Source: Musa acuminata AAA Group (Eukaryota > Streptophyta > Magnoliopsida > Zingiberales > Musaceae). Taken from it: DNA of 64,000 nucleotides. A model generated the notes under the pieces. The model saw only the letters and a list, made by a program, of their open reading frames with translations. It made no database searches and had not been told where the DNA came from. This document shows, piece after piece, positions 42,246-54,653 of this stretch (position 1 is its first letter; the number at the start of each line of letters is the position of its first letter). The position numbers were made by a program, and so were the translations under genes. Location of the stretch: positions 11,686,501 to 11,750,500 of the forward strand of contig NC_088340.1 in assembly GCF_036884655.1 (NCBI RefSeq), written 5' to 3'.

Positions 42246-43394
42246 CTTTCTTGCCGTTACGCCTTTCCGTTAGTTATAGCTTTGATGTGAAGCTCCTCTT
42301 CCAAAAAAATTTTTTTTTTTCGAGTGGTATAATTATTAGTAATATTGTAAGAAGAGGATTCTTTTTAATTACATGCAATCAAATAAAATAAAACCATGTT
42401 GATTTTAGAGTAAAATAGTTCAACTGATGAATTGATTAGTTTCTCATACGTGAATTAAATCTGATTAGTCTCTTTTTCTAGCTAAAACTATTTCAAACCC
42501 AATAAAAATATATGATAATGCTTATGTGGGTCATAGAGATTTTGAACACCCATTGCTATCCTTAGTTTTAATAGTTTTAGGGTAATGTTTCAAAAACTAA
42601 AAACTTACATCTAAAATAAACTAAGGTTCAAGGAGTTAGTTCATGTCTTGCTTAAGAAAAAGCTATGTTAGTACTGGTAGATGATGATGTCATTAGTTGA
42701 TTATCTCAATATCACAATTGAAGTGATCAAATGAATCAAGGTGTTGCTTAATTGATGGCTACACCTACATTTTTCGCCCTTGCACCATTGAATCCTTTCA
42801 AGAATAGACCAAAAAAATGAAACTCTGAGATTGATGAATGGCAAATTGTTCAGCACAAAGAAATAAAAAATCCCAAGATCAATACCGGAAAAAAGACACA
42901 CAGTGAGGGAAGATGGAGGTAAAGGCTTGACTTGTCATCTCTTTTTTTTTTTCATAAGATTATAATATATGAGTGCATCAAGAGTCAAGTAAATAAACAT
43001 CACTTAATTAATTATAATTTTTTTATTATAATTAATATAAATAAATTATAAATATTTATTATAATTTATTTATTAATTAAAACATAAATAAAAAATAATC
43101 CTCGAGAAACATAGTGATGTCAAATCAAAAATAAAATTCAACTAGCTCTAACCCATTAGTAAATGAAGGTCTACTCTTTATTGAAATCCAATTTAGTATT
43201 AATAGGATCCTGTTTTGAAAATAAAAAATAAAACCAAGAAATTTCAACAATGTTGGATAGGAACTTATATAAGTCAATTGTAAAATAAATACATATCCAA
43301 AAGTTAATCATCTTACTAGTATATATCAAATACTTGAAGGAACACTCCTGTAACAATGGATAAAGAAGTTTTATCCTTCAAAAATAATTTATAT
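42246..43394. other. AT-rich 3' flank of the inhibitor gene
   Basis: AATAAA at 42382-42387, about 137 bp past the stop, is a possible poly(A) signal. The rest is AT-rich with no gene or transposon recognised before the copia fragment at about 43395. Confidence 0.5.
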
Positions 43395-44302
43395 TCTCCC
43401 ATGTCTCATTGGTATGAGACTTCTCTTGGAATTTTTTATGTCAAACCTTTTGACAATGGTGTTTATGTACCTTGACTAGGATAAGCCAAGTATCACCTTG
43501 GATCTATCTCTATAGTTTCAAATCCCCAAGATATAGGATACTTCCCCTAAGTCCTTTATGGAGAAATGTCTAAATAGCCAAGCCTTTACTATAGAGAGCA
43601 TTCCTACATCATTCCCAATAATCAAGATGTCATCAACATACAACACTAAGAAGGTGATAGCATTCTCACTTATCTTCCTGTACACACAAGACTCATCTTC
43701 GTTCTTAATGAAGTTATAAAATCCGATCGTCTCATCAAATCTTATGTTCCAACTTCAGGAGGCTTACTTTAGTCCATAGATAGACCTAAGCAATCTGTAC
43801 ACTTTATCTGGACTTTCTTTAGACACGAATCTCTTATGTTGTATCATATACATATCTTTCTCGAGGTTGTCATTGAGGAATGAAAGTTTTATATTCATTT
43901 GCTAAATCTCATAATCATAGTGTACTACAATAGCCAATAGAATTCAGATAGATTATAGCATAGCTATATATGAGAAGGTTTCGTCATAGTCAACACCTTG
44001 CCTTTGACAATAACCCTTAGCCACTAGCCTCGCTTTATAAGTCTCTATATTTCCATCTACTCCAATCTTTTTCTTGAAGATCCACTTACAACCAATGGGT
44101 ACGATACTCTTGAGTTCTTCAATTAGGTTCAAAACCTTATTGGAGTATATGAAATCTATATCAGAATTCATGGCTTTTTGTCACTTCCCGAAGTCTATAC
44201 TCATTGCCTCCTTGTATGTCTAAGGATCAATATCCTTAACATCCTGTCCTCTGATATGTCTCACATATCTCTTAAGAGGATAGGGTACTCTACCAGACCT
44301 AC
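43395..44302 (-). pseudogene. Copia reverse transcriptase fragment of element G
   Basis: Inverted relative of about 12150-13060. On the minus strand it reads [40 protein letters not shown] and [20 protein letters not shown] (43953-44171), with the YVDD region near 43640. It is truncated at 43395 with no RNase H end or 3' LTR. The 44303 element interrupts it. Confidence 0.8.
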
Positions 44303-44748
44303 TGTTATAGACTTAGCTGGTTTTTCCTAAATCGTGCGGCACCCTTGCGTGTCCGTTCGTAAAGGTCAGCCTCTCCGAAACCTCTCATGATCCCTTAGCA
44401 CCTACAAAAGATAAAATGAGTTAGAGAAAGTGCTTCACTCGGGATTCACAAGCAAACATTTTAGAAAATACTTTATAAATAATACAAATTACAAACATAC
44501 TTCACAAGATCTAAACGGTCGCATAACAAATGGTCTAAATGGTCCGCTACAGACTAAAATCTCTCATAAGTGTCCACATGACATAACTTTTATTTACAAA
44601 CCTAAAATGACCACCAAACCCAACTAAATTGGGGTTGTTAAGCCTTCGACCGTCCCTCTATATGCTGTGCAAAGCATGAACAAACCAAAAGATACGGATA
44701 TACATGAGCATTACATTAAATATCCTGTTTACAATTTTGTTTGTGACA
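44303..44748 (-). repeat. 3' LTR of the 44303 element
   Basis: 446 bp, homologous to 48339-48784 throughout. Its 5' end on the minus strand reads TGTCACAAACAAAATTG. Confidence 0.85.
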
Positions 44749-44762
44749 TTCTCCCCCACTTA

Positions 44763-47700
44763 TTCCTTCGACATCCTCGTCGAAGCCTTTGCCGACACTA
44801 CAACTCCTCGCCTTTGCTGAGTCTTCAACTCCTCGCCTCTCGCCAATGACTTTGACTCTAGTGTGGGGTTGACAGAGTTGTGTTGATCCCTATTGGTTCT
44901 TGTGGATCCTTCATATGTAGGAAAAGACCATCCTTATTATGCACCAATCTCTCAAATGTTTTATGCTAATTGAACTAGGTGGATACTTGTTGGAGTTTTA
45001 ACGAGCACGCCTTACAAACTTTTAAAGTTTTTGGGTCCTTCACAAAATTTACCCATTGACTCTTCTTTCACTTAATTGTCACTTCAAAGTAAGTTCACAT
45101 CACTTCCACTTTCGATTGGCATTCTGTTAGGAAATGAGGAGGATAATCTATTCTCAGTAGCACTGATCACCAATGGTGAGGATTTGATAACTATTATCTT
45201 TCATTTGATTTTCTTTAAAGGGTCTTTGAATATGTGCAGAGTTCCTCTACTGGCTAGATAAGAGAATTGGGGTACTCGGTTTCACCCAGTCTTTGAACAT
45301 GTGCAGGTTACTTGACTTCGCTTGCCTCCTCGATGGTTGTACTCCATGTATCGAGCTAGTTACTAGCCTCTGCCCGCTCTTTGCTCACACTTCTAGAGCA
45401 CTTGAAGTGTTTGCACTCCTTGCATTGAGTTAGCTACTATGATTCACCTTCTCAATGCCATCGAACTTCTGGAATATAGGAAGTTTTCACCTCAACTTGT
45501 TATAAGTCTCTAATAGTTTAAGTCATCTCTAGGATTGTACCATCTTCTCCATCAACCCTATCGCCTACTCCACTAAGTACTCAAGGTACAACACCACATA
45601 TTGCCTACTTCGTTGCTTGGTCGTGCACTTTTACACGGCCTAAAATCCTTCACTTTCGACTATCTTGATGAGAAACTTATTGACACCAGTCTCACGAAGT
45701 TCCCTGGCCTCTGCCCTTCAACCATGCATCGATACTTGGAGTTTGCCTCTGTATTCTCCACCTCCTCGGCCCCTTTCACGACCAAGCGCTCTCTCCCCTA
45801 TGAGAGTAAGGGATCGATGACTCCATGAAAGTACCGCCTCTATGGTACCATAGCGTTGTCATGCCTATGGCCCTACTATCCGTCGCCTTGCATCTGCGTC
45901 CCTTTCTTCATGATTGGTAGATCTGCCTCTGTGGCATTGTGGCACTCCTCCGAGTCTATCTCCTTTCTAATTGATGCTTGGTTTTTGGGTAGCTAAGTCT
46001 CTCTAGACTCATCATCGCTTCCTCGCCCCTTTCGACCCTTTACTTCAATACCTTTGTGTTCTCCAAGCAGTTCCCCTTAGTCGTTGGAAAGACAGACTAC
46101 AACTCCCATGCATGGTCTCTACCATCATGTTGCAGGGTTCACACCGATTCTATTCTCCTTAGCTTGCTTGGTAGCAATGTTCGTTGGCCTTGTCCTTTGA
46201 CTTGTCAGGCTCCCTTAAATAAATATGGGCTCTGGAGTAGTCCAACTCTCCAACCACTCTGATCATACCTCTGTATGATCAAGTCCCTTCCATGGGACTC
46301 ACTGGTACTTGCATTCGAACTTTTCCCTAGGTGGTACACAACTCCCATATGCTGATAACCAAGGCTTTCATCTGATCTAAAATTCGATGTACGCACGGAA
46401 GACCCACCTCTATGGTACCATGGCTGTCACTCCTTGAATCCATAGCCCTTCTTGTCATTATGTTGTTCATCAAAGTGGAGCTCTCGGTAGCTCCCGATCA
46501 TACCACTGTATGATCTAGTCCCTCACGGGACTATATTCGTGTATATCATATTGCCATGAACTGTTCCACCACAACCTGCCATACCATGTCACCTCTTAGT
46601 GACATCTCCATTACATTCTGATCCCTGTAGGATGAACTCGGATTATGACCCCTCCATATATAGCCTTTGCCAACACATCGCAAGACCTTTTCCACTTTCG
46701 ATTGTATTCGCTCCTTTGATAATCGACCTTCATCCACCCGCTCTCGGGTCATACTTAGATGAAGCACCGCTCTTGGATAGTCCGTCACTTAATAGCTCTC
46801 GAAGTCCATCGATTTTGCTGAAATTAGTGCACCATTATCTGGATCCTAGGACTCTGCCCCTACCAGCATAATCTCCGCTGTGCACTGCTTCCTTAATGGC
46901 AACTTGAATGGCAGCACTATGACATATTCTTCAAGAGTACCCATCTTCGCGTCCTCTTGCCTCGTGCTAAGTCCTTCTGAACAACTTCGCCTCCACAAGT
47001 TGAGTCACCTTAGTTCCTCTGTCAATTGCTTCTCTAAGGTAAGGTGCATATGCCTCGAAGCTCCCTTCGTCTTTGGCACCATGCAGGATAAGCTTGCTCT
47101 ATCAGAATGAGAGACCCATGGAACGACATGATCCTGCTCTTGCCTCTATAAGAGTTTATGTCCTTAATCTCTATCCAAGGAAAGCTTTGTGCCTCCACTC
47201 CATATTTCATCTTTTATGCTAGCTCCCTTCATACGGCTTAGGTAGTTTGCCAGGTTATACTCAAGTTGCTCCACTCTTCGATTTGCATTGAGTTAATGAT
47301 GGTCCTCATGCCCACCATTCTATAGGTTAGCCCTCCATTGAGTCCGATATCTATATCGACTCTAAGTGTGCCTTCATTTGTGTTGCCTTGGATTGCTCCC
47401 CCACTTAATCTCGCAATACATTCCCCCAATGCATTATCTCAAGTGAGATCATGCAATGACTCTTTACTGCTCGCTCGGTCCGTTGAGCTTTATAAAGTTG
47501 TTTTGAGGTACTCCTCCTCAACATGTATGGTCCGTTTAATATGATTCTCCCTCTGGAGGGCCAGGACTTATCCCTCATGGATATCTATCCCAATGGAGCA
47601 ACTTTTTTCTTCCCTTCCTTCTATTTGAAAGTTTTGGAAACCACCATCCCCTTGGGCTACTCCGCCTTGTTGAATAAACTATATATTGTTCTGCCTCCCG

Positions 47701-48316
47701 CAAATACACTTGCTAGATTGCGACTCTACGTCAATACAGCCTCTGCTGCACCACTCAAAGCTTAGCAACATGCTGAACTCACTGCACACTTCAGCCTCCC
47801 ACAGACGTATCCTTCTCATGCCGAAGAGAAAGTTTCAATGCTCTATAGCGTCGAGATTTGGATGGCCACGAACATTCCATCATATGCATGCAAGCCTTTG
47901 AATGAGTATCGAATTCTTCGAGTTAGCAATTTCCCTCACCACTGTGAGCATTGCACAACTCTTTTATTTGTTGAACAACTTATTCCACCTTACATGGTCT
48001 CATCCTTTACCAAGCACCTCGCTTACCTTGAGCACCATCAAGTATGGTTGCCAATGTTGAGCCATAGCTCAAATTTAGCCATCCCAACCTTTATGCACTA
48101 CACATTCTTACCAGCTTGCTTGTCCTTATGGTGCCTCTTGCGCAAAGGGTTGGCCATTCCTCTGAATGCCAATCTCAGATGCCCGCTCATCTGAGCGACT
48201 CCTTTTTCTCTACATCTCCATGCTCGTTTTCCCCCCAAATGATCGCGCGTGCATGCTGCCCTCAATGCAGCCCTGCTAAGTCCCTCATGTTTGCATGCTA
48301 AGTGTTTCTATGAGTG
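44763..48316. other. Non-coding interior of the 44303 element
   Basis: CT-rich on the plus strand, with many frames of 60-118 codons on both strands. None shows a retroelement motif, and they overlap in several phases. It may hold decayed coding sequence too old to recognise. Confidence 0.5.
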
Positions 48317-48338
48317 CTTGTCCCGCTCTGATACTATC

Positions 48339-48784
48339 TATCATGGACTTAGCTGGTTTTGCCTAAGTCGTGTGTCACCCTTGCATGTTCGTCCGCAAAA
48401 GTCAGCCTCCCTAAGACCTTCCATGGTCCCTTAGGACCTATAAAAGAGAAAACGGGTTAGAGAAAGTGCCTCACTCGGGATTCATAAGCAAACATTTTAG
48501 AAAACACTTTATAACCAATGTAAATTATAAACATACTTCATAAGCTCTGAATGGTCGCACAACAAAGGGTCTAAATGGTCCACTATAGACCGAAATATCT
48601 CACAAGTGTCCACATGATATAACCTTTATTTACAAGCCTAAAATGGCCACCAAACCCAACTAAATTGATGCTTTTAAGCCTTCAACCATTCTTCTATATG
48701 CTGTGCAAAGCATGAATAAACCAAAAGACACGGATATATATGAGCATTACATTAAATACTCTATTTATAATTTTTTTCGTGACA
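48339..48784 (-). repeat. 5' LTR of the 44303 element
   Basis: 446 bp, the same length as its partner. It is adjacent to the inverted tRNA-Met-type primer site. Confidence 0.85.
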
Positions 48785-49050
48785 CTACATAAAATCAAAA
48801 TTTTTGTGCTAGGTACCTGAATAGACTTGGACTGTAGAATAGTGCTTAAGCTAGGTTCTCCAAACTCACTCAACTCTATCAAGCTCCGACTATCTCCACC
48901 AATAAAGTGTTCCATCTCAAGGAACACTATCCTCTTAGCTATAAAAATCTTTTGGTCCTTGGGGTGATAGAAATAATTCTCACAAGTTTCTTTGGGGTAT
49001 TCCATGAACTTACACCGCTCTATCCAAGATTCTAACTTGTCGATGTTGGC
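48785..49050 (-). pseudogene. Copia integrase C-terminal fragment of element G
   Basis: Minus strand reads YPKETCENYFYHPKDQKIFIAKRIVFLEMEHFIGG, matching 11940-12070 of A. It ends at about 49050, where the sequence switches to plus-oriented RT text. Confidence 0.75.
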
Positions 49051-49153
49051 ATGAAAATTCTAAGAGAGGTCTCATACCAATAAGACATGAGATATCGCTT
49101 TCTAGGAGTATATCCCCAAAGACTCCTAAAGAAAGGACAAAAATAGATAGGAT
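49051..49153 (+). pseudogene. Plus-oriented copia RT fragment, left part
   Basis: Matches 13030-13130 of A (MRHEISLSRSISPKTPKERT). It lies inside a minus-oriented element and is interrupted by a SIRE solo LTR after AGGAT. Confidence 0.75.
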
Positions 49154-50756
49154 TGTTAGGATCGGAGCGGCACTAAGAGGGGGGGGTGAATTAGTGCAGC
49201 GGATTAAAACGTCGGTTTTGACAAATCTTTCGTACGATAAAAATCGAACTCGGAAGTGCTTAACTTGAAAGCGTATTCGTAAAGTTGTGCAGCAAAGGTA
49301 ATGAGGAAATAAAGCACATAAGAAGGTTTGCAGTAATGTAAATAGCAGTAATAAAATACAAACCAGAGATCACGCTGATTTTAAAATAGTTCGGTCAAAT
49401 GACCTACATCCACTTGCGAGGCCCTCTTCGATGAGGCTCCCACCTTCCACTAGCAAATCTCTTGAAGGGGAAGGGCAAATACCCCTCTTATAACTTTTTA
49501 CAAGCGGTTCACACTCTTACAAATTTTCAGCAAGAAAGAAGGAGGTGAACACTCTAGCAAATTGAAAACAAGACTTGCTAAGACTTTTCTAAGACCTTTC
49601 TCTCAATCAATTGCTTCTCAAAAAGTTGTATTCTCAGCTGAGAATTAAGGGGTATTTATAGGCCTCAAGAGGATTCAAATTTGGGCTCCAAAATTTGAAT
49701 TCTCTTTGGTTCCCGATGCTGGCGGTGCCACCGCCTATCAGTGGCGGTGCCACCACCTGTCAGTGTCTAACATTGACAGTGTACTGGCGGTGCCACCGCC
49801 CAGCCAAGCGGTGCTACCGCTTGGTTCTCGGGTTCTAGGCGGTGCCACCGCCTACACTATTTCAGCTCACTAGTTGGGCTCCAAACTTGACCCAAACCAG
49901 TCCGAACTCGGGCCCAATTGGCCCCTACTTGAGTTATAGGATTAACACCTAATTCTAACCCTAATTAATGTGCTAACTACGAATTTAGAGACATTTTCTA
50001 AGCTATTACAAAGTCTGCAAGTCAAGACTTTTTCCGGCGAGCTTCCGGCGAACTTCTGGCGGTCTTCCGACGAACTCTCGGAAACCATTCTGCGGATTCC
50101 TGGCAAGCTCCTAGACTTCACGATTTGATCTTGGTGAGTTCCAACAAGCTTCTTCGACAAGCTCCGATCTTTCTCGGCGAGCTCTGCAAACTTCCAACGA
50201 ACCTTCCGGCGAGCTTCCGAAAAACCCTTCGGCAAGCTCCCTACTCATTCTCGGCTAGTTCCGGCAGCATTCCCGATGAACCTTCGGACTTCCGTCGAAC
50301 TCTCAAACTCGCAACAAATCCTTCGCGCTTGACTCCGACACTTTGTTTCGCTTTATGTATTCATCGTTATCATAGTTAATCTTGCACACACAAGCCAAAA
50401 CTCTACTTCGATCTAAACAATTATTACAACGCGAATTAACATTCTGTTGCCCGGCACGTCATTGGTTGGCGCTTCGTCCGATTCTTCAGCGCATCGTCCT
50501 CTCTTGCGGATTGTTGCCCAATCGGCGGTTGACCTCCGCAACCCCGATAATCTTGGCGCAATTCCGCTCTTGGCCTGATGCCCGACGTCTGAAGCCTTCT
50601 GCCATCCATTATCGTAACGTGATCTCCTTCGGCGCAACGTCAATTCTTCCTGCGTTAACTGTCTAATCCTGATCGAGTAGACCTGCATCACTCAAAATGC
50701 AGTTAAACATCTAAACACAATCAATTAGTTTCATCATCAAAATCTGAGATTCAACA
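49154..50756 (-). mobile_element. Solo LTR of SIRE type, minus orientation
   Basis: 1603 bp, from TGTTAGGATCGGAGC to CTGAGATTCAACA, flanked by AGGAT (49149-49153, 50757-50761). It contains the inverted TATA box (49652-49659), GGCGGTGCCACCGCC-type palindromes (about 49715-49855) and the poly-G tract near 49180. It is closest to the LTR at 58281. Confidence 0.92.
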
Positions 50757-50850
50757 AGGATATCCTATGCCTTAGTGATAGGGTCTATCATGTATGCCAT
50801 CTTATATCCCAGGCCTGATATAGCACATGATCTGAGTGTTACGAGCAGAT
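50757..50850 (+). pseudogene. Plus-oriented copia RT fragment, right part
   Basis: Continues from 49153 (VIGSIMYAILYPRPDIAHDLSV-like text, with changes). It stops near 50850, where minus-oriented protease text begins. Confidence 0.7.
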
Positions 50851-51505
50851 ATTCCTCTCATGATGATCTTATCATCTAATATTACTGAACCACTATTATT
50901 CTTAAAAACTAATTTATATTCTTTTAACTATCAAATATGAAATAAAAATAATATTTTTTATAATAGAAGAAATAAAATAACATGCATCCAATGTAATAGT
51001 AGCTCCACTAGACAGATGTAGGGTGACCTGGGCAATAGCCACTATAGCAACTTTTGCTCCATTATCCATCTTGAGGTCCATCTCGCCTTTTGCCAATCTC
51101 CTAGGTCTTGCCAAAACCTACAATAAATTGTAGATTTGATAAGCACTACTATTATCTAATACCTATGTGTTATCATAAGTGTATGACAAATGGAGACTAA
51201 TCATGAATGTACCTAAAGCTTCTCCAAGCTTTTATTTTGCCTTCTCTATAAGGTGCTCTTTATAGTTCCTCTTCGAGTGCCCATATTTGCCGTAATAGAA
51301 GTACTAGCCTTTATCCTTTGTCGGGTCCTTCTTAGCAACCTTTGTTTTACCCAGTTTGCTCTTTCCCTTGCCCTTCTTAAAGGACTTCTTTGCCTCCCTT
51401 TTCTTTTTGTTCTCACTAGTATAGAGAACTAGCTTCTTTTACTTGATGGTGCTCTCAGCCTCCCTCAATATATTAAGGAGCTTAGGGAGAGTCACCACAA
51501 GCTTG
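50851..51505 (-). pseudogene. Copia protease and gag C-terminal fragment of element G
   Basis: The minus strand carries the protease-proximal text ARPRRLAKGEMDLKMDNGAK and ITLDACYFISSIIKNIIF (50914-51114), then the basic gag tail and zinc-knuckle region (about 51220-51440). It is joined across the solo LTR to gag at 53138. Confidence 0.75.
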
Positions 51506-53137
51506 CGTTAGTCATAGGTGCCCTACAAGCCAATCACGTGAGTGATGACACGTGTGACTTGACACGTAGTCTTTTTGCTTATTATATTTTGATATTTTAT
51601 CACTTTATATTGATTATTGTATATACACATGTATATATTATGATGTCCTTGGATCTGTGCAATGGGAATCGGATCATAATGAGATCACGATAATGAGACC
51701 GATTCACCTTAAAACACAGACCCTAAATAATCCCGATCATAGGTTACTCGAGAGGAACATCGAGATAATTGGATAGACTAGTGTGATGTATACCTATTCA
51801 TATGATGGATGTAGTTGGTCTTATAGCTGCTTGTGTGGGGACACTAGGGATATAGTACAAGTGCTCATTGGAGAATGAGTTCACTGATTGATCCGCTTAT
51901 AAAATGTTGGATGATTGAAGATTCTTTATTATCAAACAGTGATTCCGTAGTCCTAGTGGTGTATCTGGTCCCTAGACATGAGACACCAAGGATGTCTTGT
52001 ATGAGTACTCCATTCTTTAATACTAGACTTATAGTTCTAGAGGTTTCAGATCAAGCACAACCGGTCATCGAGAGTGGTAGCCAACCTTACGAGGACTATT
52101 GAGTGTCGATAGAGGATCATCCACTCTCGGTGTCATGAGAGGAATATCCTATATGTTCTTGCTTAAACAAATCCTTGGCTAGGGTCATTCGGATTGAGAG
52201 AGAAAGAGTTCTCTGGGAGATTCTAATTAGAACAAGACTCGAGTTGAAACTGTATGGGTCTGACATCACCATACCCGATATATAGTCTCTGGGATATTAG
52301 ATTGATGAGGGACTATAGGTATATGGTAACTGAGGATAGACATGTCCAATGGATTGGATTCCCTTGTATCGTCTAGGGACTATGGCGTAGTGGTCTAGTA
52401 CATTTGTAATCAATGAATCGAGTGAATTATTATAGAGATAATAAATCACTAAGCTAGAAGGAGTTCCGATAGGCATGACTCACAGCCAACTCGATATTGT
52501 GCCTATAGGGTCACACATATATGGCAGGCGTTGCGATGAGTAGAGGTTTAGATATGAGATATCCGTCGGAGCCCTTATCTTATTGTATATCCAATAAGCC
52601 CTTGAATTATTGGATCTTATGGGATGAGATCCAATAAGAGCCAATGAGAGATTATTGGATAGAGATCCACTAATCTAAAAGGCTTAGGTAATTGGATGGA
52701 AATCTAATACCCAATAGGGTAGGATCCATTATGGTTATATTGACAAGGGACCTCTAAAAATAGGAGGGAACTAATGGTTTATAAGCTAGAGTCTTTTTTA
52801 TTTGCCTCTCCTATTGTCCTCCCCTTCTCCTCCTCAGAGTAGGCTTAGAGTTTTGAGGAGCATCGTCGTAGCCCTATTGTGTGGATAATTGCAAGAGAGG
52901 ATGGCACTTGACCTCCTTTACCCTCTCCTAGAGATCTGTAGGGATTCAGGGATATATGATCTCCCAAGGTAACACAATCTTTTTATTTATGCAGTTTTAT
53001 GTTTTGTTGATTTTTGTGCACCAATATTCCACGATGACGAACACATATTTGGGAATTGGGGATTTTGCTTTTATGTTCTTCTACTGCACATATATTGTCG
53101 CCCCTCGTCCCCCCCCCCCCCCCCCGATTTCATAACA
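51506..53137 (+). mobile_element. Solo LTR of the copia A/B family
   Basis: About 1632 bp. It starts CGTTAGTCATAGG (for TGCTAGTCATAGG) and ends with a diverged tail containing a poly-C run (about 53109-53125), then CATAACA. GCTTG (51501-51505) and GCTTA (53138-53142) are a probable target duplicate. Removing it joins minus-oriented gag on either side. Confidence 0.7.
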
Positions 53138-53650
53138 GCTTATGCAAATTAAAATTCATGATGAACTAAGAAAATGAATCTAGTAGGAATTGAAGCATAA
53201 GATCCACACACAGGTTATCCTCTAGGACTATTACAAGACCCGTGAGTTTCTTTATCCACTTAATTATCTTAAGGATATGATCTGAACTGGTATCCCCTCA
53301 ATCATTCTAGCACAGAAGAGACTCTTGGATATCTCATATCATTGAGCTCTTTCTTTTTCCTCAAACAATTTACGAAGATATAGAAGAATGAATCTAGCAT
53401 CCATTCTTTCATACTGTCTCTATAACTATGGAGTCATGGAGCCTAACTTGTAACATTGAGCAAGAGTGAAGTCATCTATATACTTCACGTAGCGAGTGAT
53501 CTTATCCTCGCGTGCCTCTTCCTGAGGTATAGGCATCACTATGTCAAGGACATGTGCGGCTTTCTCCACTATGAGAATGATTTCGGGTTGTGGAGCCAAT
53601 CTGTCTAATTTGGACCAATGAGGCATTTGACATCAAGTATGTTATGTAAC
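53138..53650 (-). pseudogene. gag: Copia gag N-terminal fragment of element G
   Basis: The minus strand reads RLAPQPEIILIVEKAAHVLDIVM and DKITRYVKYIDDFTLAQCYK (53426-53626), homologous to the gag starts at 9990 and 57995. Confidence 0.75.
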
Positions 53651-54653
53651 GGATTTGAAAATGATATTTTTAAAAATAAATATGCAGTAGAAATAAATAA
53701 CATGCAAATTTTATAAAAAGTACATAATTAAGATAAGAACTTCTATCTTAACTTACACTATTTTTTCGCAAAACACATAACTCCCTTTAGTATGTAAATT
53801 GGAGACCCCCTGATGGATCTCTAGTGGGGATCGGGCTCTAATTAGCATCTTAACATAACCTTGAGATACTCGACTAATCACGCTATGTCTAAAAAAATAG
53901 GCAAGTCTTGTCGATCATAACTCTTTATGATTCTTGTCCTGTTTGGCCTCCGAACCATCATGGCCTTGAGAGACTCAACTAACCATGTTATTCGGTTAAG
54001 TCATAAGATGAGTCTAATTCGATGATATACCCTCGAGGGACTCAACAAAGCATACCATATTCTCAGGTCACCGGTGACATCTCTATGTTGTAGGTAAGAT
54101 CTTGAATCATAATATAGATGAGCCTCGAGGGACTCAACTAACTCAACTTATGTCGGGAATCGATTTCTCCATATAATTATGGAAGGCTACGTGGGTTAAT
54201 CTAATTACCTCATGTTTACCAACTTAATATTATAGAGAGAGGGGATTTTGATTTGGTCTCCTAATATGACGTATCACATGTATACATATTTAATATATAT
54301 CAATATCGCATACAAATATATATACATATCTAGTAGATGTATAGTAAATCACACATCATATAAGAAATCACACCAGATGATCATGGACCACAACCTAATT
54401 GATCAGGCCTAAGCTATTGGGCCCAGTCACTCACTTCATGATCCATATATGCAATAGCGTATCTCCATACCTTGTGATCGTCCATCTCGTCATCAAATAT
54501 TCCATCGGCATCTCGACGCATCTCCATACGTTGCAATCATCGGCTTCATGGGTCTTGTCATCACCTCCACACTCTCACCGCACCTCATGTAATCATAACA
54601 TAATCATAAGTACGCAGGCCTAACAATAAATGAGAAAAAATGGAGGCTCGTAG
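53651..54653 (-). mobile_element. Distal leader of element G, ending at the B junction
   Basis: The reverse complement of the leader at about 56985-57950. It is the direct counterpart of 1-849. Like that copy, it ends CTCGTAG immediately before a plus-oriented LTR. Confidence 0.78.

Larger units (their letters stand above)
44303..48784 (-). mobile_element. Non-autonomous LTR element of LARD-like type
   Basis: 4.5 kb, read on the minus strand. The 5' LTR is 48339-48784, the primer-binding site TAGTATCAGAGCGGGAC is at about 48321-48337, the polypurine tract TAAGTGGGGGAGAA is at 44749-44762 and the 3' LTR is 44303-44748. Both LTRs are 446 bp and start TGTCAC. CTAC flanks both sides (44299-44302, 48785-48788), and removal restores the copia text. 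The 3.6 kb interior shows no gag or pol text in any frame I could recognise. Confidence 0.8.

Noticed and set aside
44415..48434. A long series of 60-118 codon plus-strand frames
   Set aside because: They lie antisense to a non-autonomous LTR element with clear ends. No motif, multiple overlapping phases.
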